Assembly: GCA_034178705.1 (NCBI GenBank)
Contig: JAXFQY010000004.1
Coordinates: 15,498 to 79,497 of the forward strand
Length of the DNA: 64,000 nucleotides
Origin: RUG12395 sp034178705
Lineage (GTDB): Bacteria > Bacillota > Clostridia > Oscillospirales > CAG-272
Direction of reading: 5' to 3'
A program made the position numbers and the translations under genes. Within the stretch, counting starts at the first letter, position 1; every line of letters starts with the position of its first letter. Under the pieces are notes generated by a model, which was given only the letters and a program-made list of their open reading frames with translations, did no database searches and was not told the origin of the DNA. This document shows, one piece after another, positions 52,429 through 61,813 of the stretch.

Positions 52429-54172
52429 GCAGCATCCCTCCCTTCGCGTCGGCATCTGCATCGGCGCATTGCTTTCTCCAGAGCGCCGCGTAAGCTCCGC
52501 CCTGCGCAATCAGCGCCTCATGACTTCCCTGCTCGGCAATTCTGCCGTTCTCCATATACAGGATGTTATCGCAGTCGGTCAAAGCGGAAAGCTTCTGACT
52601 GATTACAATGACAGTGCGACCGGCAAAATAAGCGGAAAGGCGCTCCTTGATATGCTTTTCCGTCACACTGTCAACAGCCGAAAGAGTATCGTCGAGAAGA
52701 AGAAGCTGCGGCTCCCGGGCCAAAGCGCGCGCAAGAGAAATCCGCTGCTTCTGACCGCCAGACAAATGGGTTCCGCGCTCTCCGACCTCCGTTTCATAAC
52801 CTTCGGGGAAAGTATCGCGATCAGAGGGATCAATATCGGCAACATGCGCCGCCTCACGGATTCTTTCCTCTGTTGCTCCTTCCGTGTAAAAAGCAATATT
52901 ACCCCTGATCGAATCCGAAAACAGGAAGCTGTCCTGCGGGACATAGCCGCAAAGCTCGCGCATGGAATATGCCGGAAGATCGCAAAGATCCTTTCCGTCA
53001 ACAAAAACCGTGCCGCGCGGTACATCGTACAGCTTAAGGAGAAGAGAAATCAGGGTCGTTTTTCCGCATCCCGTCGGTCCGGTAATTCCAAGCGTTGTTC
53101 CCTTCGGCAGTTCAAAGGAAATATCGTCCAGTGCCGGATTCTGCGCCTCTTCATAACGGAAAGTCAGCGAGCGTACGGATATCCGGTCACGGAATTCTAT
53201 GTCATCACCCGCAAGTTCTCCCTCAGAGACAGACGGAACGGCAAAAATATCGTGCAGACGGCGATAGGATGCCGTTCCGCGAACGATCAGGTTGATAATC
53301 CTGCCGAGCTGAACGACAGGAGTCTTTACCAGTGCAAGATAGCCCTGATAGGCAACAAGCTGTCCAACCGTCATGCTTCCCGAAAGAACAAGATTCCCCC
53401 CGTAGATCAGGCTGACGGCATAGCTGATACCGAAAGCGACCGTGATCGAGGGTCCAAGCAGCGAGGTTACCCGCACAAGCGAAAGATTGGCATCCCGCAT
53501 ATCACCGGAGAGACGGTCGTAATCCTCTTCCCATTCATCCTCACGCGCAAAAGATTTGATGATCTTCACACCCATAATCGACTCGTTAACAAAACCGGAA
53601 ATACGGGCAAAAAGCCCTTGAACCTTAGTGAAGCGCGTCCGGATCAGGGAGCCGAGCAGAACAATTGCCAGAACGGCAAAAGGGAGCGGAAGAAGGACGA
53701 ACATCGTCATGCGCGCATCGATGTTTCCCGCCATGGAGGCTATCGAGAAAACGGAAATGGCGATACCGCGCACCGCCATGGCCAGCAGAGGACCGAACAT
53801 CATCCGCACCGCATTGATGTCGTTAATGGCATAAGCAATCAGATCGCCGGAACGCTGGCGGGCAAAATAAGAAACCGGCAGGCTCTGAAGCTTCACAAAA
53901 AAGCTTTCCCGCATCGCACATTCAATACGGCGTGCATTGCCGATTACACAGTATCGCCAGCCGAACTGCGTAAAGAAAACGCCGATCGCCAGCAAAACAA
54001 GCAGAAAAGCGGCACGAAGCACGCCATCGCGTGTCACCGCGCCGGATTCCAGAAGGTCAATCGCATCACCAAGCGCCTCGGGAATCAGGGAACTCAGTTT
54101 GTTTTGCAAGATCAAAAAAACAACGCCGGGAAGATAAAGCCACCCGTATTTCCGGAAAAAATTGCCGAACAT
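52421..54172 (-). CDS. ABC exporter half-transporter with degenerate Walker B
   Basis: The 583-residue protein has a six-helix transmembrane domain, then Walker A GPTGCGKTT, canonical signature LSGGQKQR and Walker B LLLLDDTLSAVD, where Asp replaces the catalytic Glu. It forms a heterodimer with the product of the overlapping downstream gene (8-base overlap). ATG 54172 follows GGCGGTGG; a TACAAT -10-like box lies at about 54215-54220, inside the longer open frame, so the earlier ATGs are unlikely starts. Probable drug, lipid or peptide export. Confidence 0.88.
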   Translation of the reverse strand: MFGNFFRKYGWLYLPGVVFLILQNKLSSLIPEALGDAIDLLESGAVTRDGVLRAAFLLVLLAIGVFFTQFGWRYCVIGNARRIECAMRESFFVKLQSLPVSYFARQRSGDLIAYAINDINAVRMMFGPLLAMAVRGIAISVFSIASMAGNIDARMTMFVLLPLPFAVLAIVLLGSLIRTRFTKVQGLFARISGFVNESIMGVKIIKSFAREDEWEEDYDRLSGDMRDANLSLVRVTSLLGPSITVAFGISYAVSLIYGGNLVLSGSMTVGQLVAYQGYLALVKTPVVQLGRIINLIVRGTASYRRLHDIFAVPSVSEGELAGDDIEFRDRISVRSLTFRYEEAQNPALDDISFELPKGTTLGITGPTGCGKTTLISLLLKLYDVPRGTVFVDGKDLCDLPAYSMRELCGYVPQDSFLFSDSIRGNIAFYTEGATEERIREAAHVADIDPSDRDTFPEGYETEVGERGTHLSGGQKQRISLARALAREPQLLLLDDTLSAVDSVTEKHIKERLSAYFAGRTVIVISQKLSALTDCDNILYMENGRIAEQGSHEALIAQGGAYAALWRKQCADADADAKGGMLLA

Positions 54173-54287
54173 GTGCCACCGCCGTTTATAAAATAAGATC
54201 TTATTTATTGTAGCATATGGTTCCGTCATATTTCCACCGTTTTCAGCAAAAAAATCACAATCCCTTTTGTTTTTTCCCTCTCTATAC

Positions 54288-54317
54288 TTGAAGAGCACCA
54301 CACAGTCATGATATAAT
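54288..54317 (+). promoter_or_regulatory. Promoter of the lipid kinase operon
   Basis: TTGAAG (54288-54293), 18-base spacer, TATAAT (54312-54317), 46 bases before the ATG. Confidence 0.7.
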
Positions 54318-54362
54318 AAGAAAAACCGCCGATACTGTTTATAACGATGGGGATTTTGTCTT

Positions 54363-55310
54363 ATGAACCAAACCTTATTACTGATTATGAATCCCTGCGC
54401 AGGGATGAAGCGCGCTAACCGTTTTTTAACTGATATTCTGTCGCTTTTCTCCTCCTTCGGCTGGGAAACGCTCGTTCACATGACCCAGGCGCGCGGTGAC
54501 GGCAGACAAGCGGTCGAACGCCTTGCCGGAAGCGTCGGAAGAATCGTCTGTATCGGAGGCGACGGTACATATAACGAATGCGTCGACGGGCTGATTGCTT
54601 CCGAAGTACAGGTTCCGCTCGGTTATATTCCCGCGGGAAGCACCAACGACTTCGCCAAAAGCCTTCATCTCTCCCGCAATATTCTGCAGGCTGCACGGGA
54701 TATCATGGAAGGGAGCGAGCGCTGCCTTGACGTCGGAAGCTTTGGAGGACGGCACTTCACCTATGTCGCCTCCTTCGGGGCCTTCACGAAAACCAGCTAT
54801 TCCACGCCGCAGAGCACAAAAAACGCATTGGGACATCTTGCCTACATATTGGAAGGAATCAAGGATCTTTCTTCGATCCGCCCCCAGTCTCTCACTTTCC
54901 GCACCCCGGACAGAACCGTGCGCGGAGACTATGTTTTCGGCGCCATTTCCAACTCTACCTCCGTCGCGGGCATTCTGACGATTTCCCCGAAAATTGTTGA
55001 TATGAACGACGGAAAGTTTGAGGTGCTGCTGATCCGTATGCCGGCGAATCCTGCCGATCTGAATGAGGCGATCCGTGCGCTCACGGTTCAGGATTATGAT
55101 TCCTACATGATCGACTTTTTTTCCGCCGGAACCATCGACATCACGGCAAGCCCGGACATGGACTGGACCCTTGACGGTGAATGGCAGAAGGGTGCTGAGA
55201 AGATCCGTGTGGAAAATCTTCACAATGCGATCCGTATTATTACTAAAGAAAAGAAAACCAAACACAACGAACTGAGCGAAAAAGGAGAAGTGCAGCCAAC
55301 CGATGAATAA
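54363..55310 (+). CDS. Diacylglycerol kinase-family lipid kinase
   Basis: The protein has 315 residues. The N-terminal nucleotide-binding half has MNPCAGMKRANRF and the signature IGGDGTYNECVDGL, followed by PAGSTNDFAKSL. The C-terminal beta sandwich ends with LDGEWQKG. Members phosphorylate diacylglycerol, undecaprenol or sphingoid-like lipids using ATP at the membrane surface. It overlaps the PAP2-like gene by 8 bases; a kinase next to a phosphatase-type membrane protein suggests a lipid phosphate cycle. Confidence 0.92.
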   Translation: MNQTLLLIMNPCAGMKRANRFLTDILSLFSSFGWETLVHMTQARGDGRQAVERLAGSVGRIVCIGGDGTYNECVDGLIASEVQVPLGYIPAGSTNDFAKSLHLSRNILQAARDIMEGSERCLDVGSFGGRHFTYVASFGAFTKTSYSTPQSTKNALGHLAYILEGIKDLSSIRPQSLTFRTPDRTVRGDYVFGAISNSTSVAGILTISPKIVDMNDGKFEVLLIRMPANPADLNEAIRALTVQDYDSYMIDFFSAGTIDITASPDMDWTLDGEWQKGAEKIRVENLHNAIRIITKEKKTKHNELSEKGEVQPTDE

Positions 55311-56052
55311 TTATATATCCGGTTTGATCAACGGAAATTTCGGAACGAAAGGAATCCTTTCCGCTGGGCAGACACTGCGCGAAAGGCTAAAACCGCTGCT
55401 TTACGCCCTGGTTCTGCCCGCTTATCTTCTCCTGTTTTTCTGGGTGGAAAAAGCAGTCCCCACCGAAGGGTATTGGGTCTCCTATCTGCCGATTGATGAC
55501 AGCATTCCCTTTCTGGAGGGGTTTGCCGTTTTCTATTTTGTTTGGTATGCCATGCTCGGCACTTTGGGGCTCCATCTGCTCTTCTTCAACGCCGACGGCT
55601 TCCGCCGTTATATGATCTACATTGGGATCAGTTTCTCCGTAGCGATGCTGTTCTGCCTTTTTTTCCCGAACGGGCAGGATCTGCGCCCCGATTTGGAGGC
55701 GCTCGGGCGGGATAACATTTTTATCCGCATGATGGCTGCCATCTACGCAGCAGACACCAATACCAATGTCCTGCCGAGCGTTCATGTAATCGGAGCTTTT
55801 GCTGTGCTTTTCGGAGCGTGGAATGACCCCGCCGTGCGCAGTCTCCGCTGGGCAATTCCCGTTACCGCCGTGCTGACCATTCTTGTTTCTCTTTCCACTG
55901 TTTTCGTCAAGCAGCACTCTCTGCTTGATGCTCTCGTTGCAATTCCCTACTGTTTTCTCTGTTATTTTCTCGTTTACGGACTTCGCAGGAAAGGATCCAT
56001 CAGCATGCGGGCAGACCGCGAAAAGGATAAAAAATGGAACAAAGAACCGTAA
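55303..56052 (+). CDS. PAP2-superfamily membrane protein
   Basis: The 249-residue protein has about six transmembrane helices. The late motifs NVLPSVHV (phosphatase-type SxH) and VKQHSLLDALVAIP (HxxxD-like) match the C2 and C3 motifs of PAP2/inositol-phosphorylceramide synthase-like proteins. It likely dephosphorylates or transfers a lipid phosphate at the outer membrane face. The AAAGGAG site lies unusually far (15 bases) from the ATG, so translation may depend on coupling with the upstream kinase gene. Confidence 0.82.
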   Translation: MNNYISGLINGNFGTKGILSAGQTLRERLKPLLYALVLPAYLLLFFWVEKAVPTEGYWVSYLPIDDSIPFLEGFAVFYFVWYAMLGTLGLHLLFFNADGFRRYMIYIGISFSVAMLFCLFFPNGQDLRPDLEALGRDNIFIRMMAAIYAADTNTNVLPSVHVIGAFAVLFGAWNDPAVRSLRWAIPVTAVLTILVSLSTVFVKQHSLLDALVAIPYCFLCYFLVYGLRRKGSISMRADREKDKKWNKEP

Positions 56053-57209
56053 ACCGTTCCCGTCTTTACGACGCGGACGGAACACTTTATGAATTTGACG
56101 CTGTCGTCCGCTCCTGTACGGAGGAAAACGGGCTTTACGCCGTCACGCTCGACTGTACGGCTTTTTTCCCCGGAGGCGGAGGGCAGGACTGTGACACGGG
56201 AACGATCAACGGGATCCGTACAATACGAATTGCAGAGCGCGGAGGAGAGGTTCTTCACCTTCTTCGGGAGCCGCTTTCTGTCGGTTCTTCGGTACACGGT
56301 TCACTCGACCGGGAGGCGCGCATCCGGAAGATGCAGGCACACGGAGGAGAGCATGTCCTCTCCGGTTTGCTCAACAGCCTGTACGGCGCCGAGAATGTCG
56401 GTTTCCGAATCGGCTCCGGTGAACTTGTCACCGTGGACACAAGCATTCCGCTGAGCAGGACGCAGCTGGACACAGCTGAGCTTGAGGCCAACCGGATTCT
56501 GACGGAGAACCGCACAATCCGCGTCTTTTTTCCTACACCGGAGGAGCTTGCAACGCTTTCCTACCGCTCCAAGCTTTCTCTTACGGAGGGCGTACGGATT
56601 GTGGAAATTGACGGTGTTGACCGCTGCGCCTGCTGTGCACCGCATTTTTCCTCTACGGCTCCCATAGGTCTTCTGAAAATTCTTGACACCCTGCCATGGC
56701 ACGGCGGCACACGGCTTTTTCTTGTCTGCGGTCTTGCCGCACTCGACGACTACCGAAGCCGTTGGCAAAGCATTAAGGAAATCTCCGGCGCGCTTTCCGC
56801 AAAGCAGGAACAGGTTGCCGATGCGGTGCATGCCGCGCTCGCGCGAGAGGCAGAGCAGAAAAGCACGCTGTTTCGTCTACGCCGCGCGCTGCGGGACGCA
56901 CAGCTGGCCGCACTCGGAGAACGGGAAACAGATGGCAGTCTTGTACTGTTCGATGACCTCTCGGACTCCGAAGGGCTGCGCGACTATGCCAACCGGCTTG
57001 CCGCACGCTGTCAGGGAATCGGCGCGGCGTTCTGCGCCTCCTCCGGCGGCTTCACCTATGCTGCGGCATCGCATTTCCGGAACATGAAGGAGGAAGCTCC
57101 CCGGATTCATGCCGCTCTCGGCGGCAAGGGAGGCGGTACCCCGCAGATGATCTTCGGAACCGTGACTGCCGCTAAACAGGAAATCGAAAACTATTTCAAG
57201 AAAAGCTGA
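56034..57209 (+). CDS. Alanyl-tRNA editing protein, AlaX type with DHHA1 domain
   Basis: The protein has 391 residues. The editing domain has the zinc ligands HGGEH (about residue 104) and CACCAPH (about 198). A coiled stretch and a C-terminal DHHA1-like domain ending GGKGGGTPQMIFG follow, giving the long AlaX form. It hydrolyses Ser- or Gly-tRNA(Ala) mischarged by alanyl-tRNA synthetase. It overlaps the PAP2 gene by 19 bases and has AAGGA before ATG 56034. Confidence 0.92.
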   Translation: MEQRTVNRSRLYDADGTLYEFDAVVRSCTEENGLYAVTLDCTAFFPGGGGQDCDTGTINGIRTIRIAERGGEVLHLLREPLSVGSSVHGSLDREARIRKMQAHGGEHVLSGLLNSLYGAENVGFRIGSGELVTVDTSIPLSRTQLDTAELEANRILTENRTIRVFFPTPEELATLSYRSKLSLTEGVRIVEIDGVDRCACCAPHFSSTAPIGLLKILDTLPWHGGTRLFLVCGLAALDDYRSRWQSIKEISGALSAKQEQVADAVHAALAREAEQKSTLFRLRRALRDAQLAALGERETDGSLVLFDDLSDSEGLRDYANRLAARCQGIGAAFCASSGGFTYAAASHFRNMKEEAPRIHAALGGKGGGTPQMIFGTVTAAKQEIENYFKKS

Positions 57210-57218
57210 GGAAACAGA

Positions 57219-59363
57219 ATGGACATCATTCAACAGCTCGCGGCGGAGTTGAATCTCGCCGCGGGGCGCGTGGAAAGCGCTGTCAAACTCATTGACGACG
57301 GCAACACCATTCCCTTTATCGCCCGCTATCGCAAGGAGGCAACCGGAAGTCTGACTGACACCGAGTTGCGCGATATCCACGAGCGCCTGCTCTATCTTCG
57401 CGGGCTCGATGAGGCGCGGGAAAAGGCGCGCGCTTCCATAGAAGCACAGGGCAAGCTTACAGAGGAGCTTTCACAGGCACTTGCCGCCGCCAAAACACTT
57501 ACCGAGGTCGAGGATCTTTACCGTCCATACCGTCCCAAACGCCGCACGCGAGCCACAATCGCCAAGGAAAAGGGGCTGGAACCGCTTGCTCTGCTGCTTC
57601 TGGAAGAGGATCCGAACACCGATCCTCCGGCGGAGGCAGAGCGTTTTCTCGATCCCGAAAAAGGAATTGAAACCCCTGAAGAAGCCATCTCCGGTGCCTC
57701 CGACATCATCGCCGAAATTATTTCGGACGATGCGGAGCTGCGCCGCCGTCTGCGATATGTCTGCCGGGCAAACGGAAAGATCACCTCTAAAAAAACCGGA
57801 GAGGACGCCGGCGTATACGCTAATTACGCGGACTTCAGCGAATCGATTTCCCACATTGCCGGGCATCGGATCCTTGCCATCAACCGCGGGGAGCGGGAAG
57901 GCATGCTGAAGGTTACTGTCGATTTTGATCGCGCCAAGGCAGAAAATATTGTCTTTTCCATCTATGTCAGGAATAATAGCCGCGCAGCCTCTGTTGTTGC
58001 CGAAGCGGCACGGGATGCCTATGACCGGCTGATCTTTCCCTCTATTGAACGGGAACTGCGCGGCGAGCTGACCGACGCGGCAGACGAAAGCGCCATTCGT
58101 GTTTTCGGGCTGAATCTGAGACAGCTTCTGATGCAGCCGCCGCTTCGCGGGGCTGTCGTCCTCGGAATGGACCCCGGCTATCGGACAGGCTGCAAGCTTG
58201 CCGTTGTCGACGCGACCGGAAAGGTTCTTGACACCGGCGTCATTTATCCGACGCCTCCGCACGCAAGGATTCCGGAGGCACGCGCAACCGTTTTGCGCCT
58301 CACACGGCAGTATAAAGTGACCGTTTTTGCAATCGGAAACGGCACGGCAAGCCATGAAACAGAGGAGTTTGCCGCCTCTCTGCTTCCTGAGCTTCCCGGC
58401 GTTTCCTATATGGTTGTCACCGAGGCGGGCGCATCGGTTTACAGCGCCTCTGAACTGGCGGCCAAGGAATTTCCGGAATATGACGTCTCCCTGCGCAGTG
58501 CCGTGTCCATCGCACGACGTCTGCAGGATCCCCTTGCGGAATTTGTCAAAATCGATCCGAAGGCAATCGGCGTCGGGCAATATCAGCACGATATGCCGCC
58601 GAAAGCCCTCTCCGCCACGCTCGATGGAGTAGTTGAGGACTGCGTAAACTCTGTAGGAGCGGATCTGAACACGGCATCGGCACCGCTTCTCGCGCGTATT
58701 TCCGGCGTCGGACCGGCGCTGGCTGCCAATATCGTCACTTATCGGGAAGAAAACGGAGCATTTATCTCCCGAGCTGAGCTGAAAAAGGTTCCGAAGCTCG
58801 GTCCCCGCGCCTTCACGCAATGTGCCGGATTTCTTCGCGTACACGGAGGTCGAGAACCGCTTGACAACACCGCCGTCCATCCGGAAAGCTACCCGGCGGC
58901 AAAGGAGCTGCTGAAGCTTTGCGGCTATGAGCCGAAGGATGCCGCAGGCGGACTGGCGGAGCTTCCGGAAAAAGCAGAAGCTCTTGGTATTTCCCGTCTT
59001 GCAAATACTCTTGCCGTCGGCGAACCGACGCTGCGCGATATCATTGCCGAGCTTGCCCGTCCCGGGCGCGACCCCCGCGATTCGCTTCCTCCCCCGATGC
59101 TTCGTTCGGATATTCTTTCGATTGACAGCCTGGTTCCCGGTATGGAGCTTACCGGTACGGTACGGAACCTGGTCGATTTCGGCGCCTTTGTCGATATCGG
59201 CGTGCATCAGGACGGACTTGTCCATATATCCCGGATTGGCGCCGGAAGACGTGTCAATCATCCGACAGAAGTGCTTTCGGTCGGCGATATTGTCAAGGTA
59301 TGGGTTCTCGATGTTGACCGTCAAAGAGGCAGAATCAGCCTTACCATGAAAAAACCGGATTAA
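57219..59363 (+). CDS. tex: Tex-family RNA-binding transcription accessory protein
   Basis: The 714-residue protein is close to the family norm. The N-terminal HTH-like part (VKLIDDGNTIPFIARYRKEA) is near-universal in Tex. It has a YqgF-type RNase H-like domain (VVLGMDPGYRTGCKLAVVDA), helix-hairpin-helix elements (RISGVGPALAANIV) and a C-terminal S1 domain (GTVRNLVDFGAFVDIGVHQD). It acts in the cytoplasm on nucleic acids and ribosome-associated processes. It lies 9 bases after the AlaX gene with GAGGAAA as site. Confidence 0.96.
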   Translation: MDIIQQLAAELNLAAGRVESAVKLIDDGNTIPFIARYRKEATGSLTDTELRDIHERLLYLRGLDEAREKARASIEAQGKLTEELSQALAAAKTLTEVEDLYRPYRPKRRTRATIAKEKGLEPLALLLLEEDPNTDPPAEAERFLDPEKGIETPEEAISGASDIIAEIISDDAELRRRLRYVCRANGKITSKKTGEDAGVYANYADFSESISHIAGHRILAINRGEREGMLKVTVDFDRAKAENIVFSIYVRNNSRAASVVAEAARDAYDRLIFPSIERELRGELTDAADESAIRVFGLNLRQLLMQPPLRGAVVLGMDPGYRTGCKLAVVDATGKVLDTGVIYPTPPHARIPEARATVLRLTRQYKVTVFAIGNGTASHETEEFAASLLPELPGVSYMVVTEAGASVYSASELAAKEFPEYDVSLRSAVSIARRLQDPLAEFVKIDPKAIGVGQYQHDMPPKALSATLDGVVEDCVNSVGADLNTASAPLLARISGVGPALAANIVTYREENGAFISRAELKKVPKLGPRAFTQCAGFLRVHGGREPLDNTAVHPESYPAAKELLKLCGYEPKDAAGGLAELPEKAEALGISRLANTLAVGEPTLRDIIAELARPGRDPRDSLPPPMLRSDILSIDSLVPGMELTGTVRNLVDFGAFVDIGVHQDGLVHISRIGAGRRVNHPTEVLSVGDIVKVWVLDVDRQRGRISLTMKKPD

Positions 59364-59387
59364 TTAGGTATGCAGGAGGGAAAAATT

Positions 59388-60599
59388 ATGATGTCATCGG
59401 AAGAAAGAATCCAAAAAGCGGAGGAACTGTTCCTTTCCGGCTTCAATTGTGCGCAGGCGACCTTTGCGGCGTTCGCCGACCTGGCCGGATATTCGGAAGA
59501 GGAGGCTCTTCGGCTTGCCTCCTCTTTCGGCGGCGGTTTTGCCCGTCAGCGCGAGGTTTGCGGAGCCGTCAGCGGTGCCGCCATGGCACTCGGAGCGGTT
59601 TTCGGCTATGACACACCGGACCCCGAACTATGCCGTCGGCATTATGCACTTGTTTCGGAATTTATCAATGGCTTTCGGGAAAGAAACGGAGCAATTCTCT
59701 GCCGGGATCTGCTTCAGATTTCAAAGGAAAAGGTCGCGCAGGACCGCATTAACCCCGTTCCCACCGAACGGAATGATGCATTTTTTTCAAAGCGTCCCTG
59801 CGCTGCTCTTGTGGCAGATGCCGCAAAGCATGTATGTGCTCTGATGAAACGGGAAGCGGGACTACGTGCCCTTTCCATGCTGAAGCCCGGCTGGAACAGC
59901 TCCGACCGTTTTCCCGGAACGATGGACCTTCCGATCCGCTATCAGCTTTGGATTCCGAAGAATTTTGATCCTTCCCGCCGTTATCCCGTTGTTCTCTACA
60001 TGCACGGGGACGGCACGCGCGGCTCGGACAATCTGACCCACATCGCCGCTCCCACAGCCACGATTGTTCGCAGCCTGACGGAAAATCCGGAATACAATCA
60101 GGATCTGATTCTTTTTGCACCGCAGTGCACGCGTGAAGAATGTTGGGTCCCTTGCGGAAATAGAAAGGACGGCTTTCATTTAGCGCCCGAACCCGCCCCC
60201 TGTCTGCAGCACGCTTTCGCTGCGTTTTCCTACTGGCTGGAACGGCTGCCGGCCGATCGGGAACGTCTTCTGTTCTGGGGCAACTCCCGCGGTGCATACG
60301 CCGGCTGGGATCTGATGTCCCGCCATCCCGGACTGTTTGCGGGGGCGGTGCTTGTTGCCGGCTGCGGAGATTCCGAAAAAGCATCCTTACTCACGGGGGA
60401 GCATATCCGCATCCATCACGGAACGGCAGACAATGTCGTCCTTTATTCGGGAAATGAGCAGATGGTCAAACGCATTAAAGAGAGCAATCCCTCTGCAGAC
60501 ATCAATCTGATCCCCTATCCCGGACAGAATCACACGATTTTCGCCGAAGTCGGCCTGAACGATTCCGTCATTCGATGGCTTCTTTCGCAGCATCGGTGA
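59388..60599 (+). CDS. Fusion of C_GCAxxG_C_C redox-type domain and alpha/beta-hydrolase
   Basis: The protein has 403 residues. Residues about 5-155 match the C_GCAxxG_C_C family: GFNCAQATF (Cys21), SSFGGGFARQREVCGAVSGA (Cys58), Cys105, Cys138 and Cys150. Residues about 170-403 form an esterase/prolyl-oligopeptidase-like hydrolase: RYPVVLYMHGDG (oxyanion region), nucleophile Ser300 in GNSRGA, Asp348 in HHGTADNVV and His382 in GQNHTIF. Such a fusion is not familiar to me. The first domain is usually free-standing and thought to bind metal or a redox cofactor. No signal peptide, so cytoplasmic. Start ATG 59388 follows GGAGGG; an ATG at 59370 lacks a site. It is in line with tex. Confidence 0.8.
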   Translation: MMSSEERIQKAEELFLSGFNCAQATFAAFADLAGYSEEEALRLASSFGGGFARQREVCGAVSGAAMALGAVFGYDTPDPELCRRHYALVSEFINGFRERNGAILCRDLLQISKEKVAQDRINPVPTERNDAFFSKRPCAALVADAAKHVCALMKREAGLRALSMLKPGWNSSDRFPGTMDLPIRYQLWIPKNFDPSRRYPVVLYMHGDGTRGSDNLTHIAAPTATIVRSLTENPEYNQDLILFAPQCTREECWVPCGNRKDGFHLAPEPAPCLQHAFAAFSYWLERLPADRERLLFWGNSRGAYAGWDLMSRHPGLFAGAVLVAGCGDSEKASLLTGEHIRIHHGTADNVVLYSGNEQMVKRIKESNPSADINLIPYPGQNHTIFAEVGLNDSVIRWLLSQHR

Positions 60600-60627
60600 C
60601 CATCCGAACCCGCAGGAGTCTCCAATT

Positions 60628-61746
60628 ATGATCAAGGTCATGAACATTATCAGCGATACGAATATCGGTGGCGCAGGAAAGGTACTGATCAATTATCTCA
60701 AGTATTGCGATCGGGAGAACTTCGAGGTTTCGGTTCTTCTTCCCCGCTGCAGTCTCCTGAAAGCGCCTCTTGAAGAGCTTGGAACGCGTGTTTTTGAGGC
60801 AGACGGGATCGCAGACCGTTCCTTCGACCGTTCGGCCATTCGAGAGCTGAAGCAGCGGATTCGTGAGGAAAAGCCGGACATAGTTCACACGCACGGCTCC
60901 CTGTCCGGAAGAATCGCCGCACGGCAATGCGGCTGCCGGGTCATCTATACCCGACACTCCGCTTTCCCTGTCAAGGGATATCTGAAGCACGGTCCCGGAC
61001 GTTGGCTCAACAAATGGGTAAACCATCACTATGCCGACCGCATCATCGCCGTCTCGCCTGCGGCAGCAAAGAACCTGACCGACGCCGGCGTCAATCCCTC
61101 TCTGATCGACACAATGATGAACGGCGTTGACCCCGTTCAACGTGCTACCCCCGAGGAATGCGCTGCTCTGCGAAAGCATTACGGGATCCCCGACGGCTGC
61201 TTTACGGTCGGAATTCTGGCCCGTATTGAGGACTACAAAGGGCATACCGATATTCTCGACGCAATTCAGCTGATCCGTGACAGCGGAAGAGAAATCCGGC
61301 TGATCATTGCCGGAACCGGAAGCTATGAGGATGCGGTCAGGCAGCACTGCTCCGCTCTCGGCCTTGACAAGATTGTTTGCTTTCCGGGCTTTATCCGCGA
61401 TGTTGCTCCGGTTCTCTCTATTCTGGATCTGCAGCTGAACGCTTCCTGGGGAACGGAAACCTCCAGTCTCTCGGTTCTCGAGGGCTTCAGCATGGCGCTT
61501 CCGGCAGTTGTCAGCGATTACGGCGGAAATCCTTGCCTCGTTGAGGAGGGAGTAAACGGTTTTCTCTTCCCCGCCCGTGATCCGGGTGCCTTGGCAGACC
61601 GAATCATAAGGCTGATGGACGACCCCGCTTTGCTTGAAAAAATGGGGACAGAGGCACTCCGCATTTACCGAGAACGCTTCACCGGAGAAGCCTTTGCGCG
61701 CCGTATAGATGCCATATACCGAAAAGTCCTTGCGGAAAAGAAATAA
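60628..61746 (+). CDS. GT4-family glycosyltransferase
   Basis: The 372-residue GT-B fold protein opens MNIISDTNIGGAGKVLINYL, with IVHTHGSLSGRIA, FTVGILARIEDYKGHTDIL and the donor-binding GTETSSLSVLEGFSMALP containing the conserved Glu pair of retaining GT4 enzymes. It transfers a sugar from a nucleotide donor to a glycolipid or polysaccharide. It stands alone, without polysaccharide genes nearby. GGAGTC lies before the ATG, and it is 28 bases after the fusion gene. Confidence 0.9.
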   Translation: MIKVMNIISDTNIGGAGKVLINYLKYCDRENFEVSVLLPRCSLLKAPLEELGTRVFEADGIADRSFDRSAIRELKQRIREEKPDIVHTHGSLSGRIAARQCGCRVIYTRHSAFPVKGYLKHGPGRWLNKWVNHHYADRIIAVSPAAAKNLTDAGVNPSLIDTMMNGVDPVQRATPEECAALRKHYGIPDGCFTVGILARIEDYKGHTDILDAIQLIRDSGREIRLIIAGTGSYEDAVRQHCSALGLDKIVCFPGFIRDVAPVLSILDLQLNASWGTETSSLSVLEGFSMALPAVVSDYGGNPCLVEEGVNGFLFPARDPGALADRIIRLMDDPALLEKMGTEALRIYRERFTGEAFARRIDAIYRKVLAEKK

Positions 61747-61813
61747 TCCTTCCGGTTCTGTCTGAACAAGGCGGAATCCCGCCCTTAAAAATCCGGCGCA
61801 AAAAGGAATTGAA

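Noticed and set aside
52429..52509. N-terminal extension of the second ABC half-transporter
   Set aside because: It lies inside the upstream ABC gene and lacks a ribosome-binding site; TTG 52428 has one.
57471..59324. 617-codon minus-strand open frame opposite tex
   Set aside because: Tex is clearly encoded on the plus strand; long antisense frames are frequent here because of codon bias.
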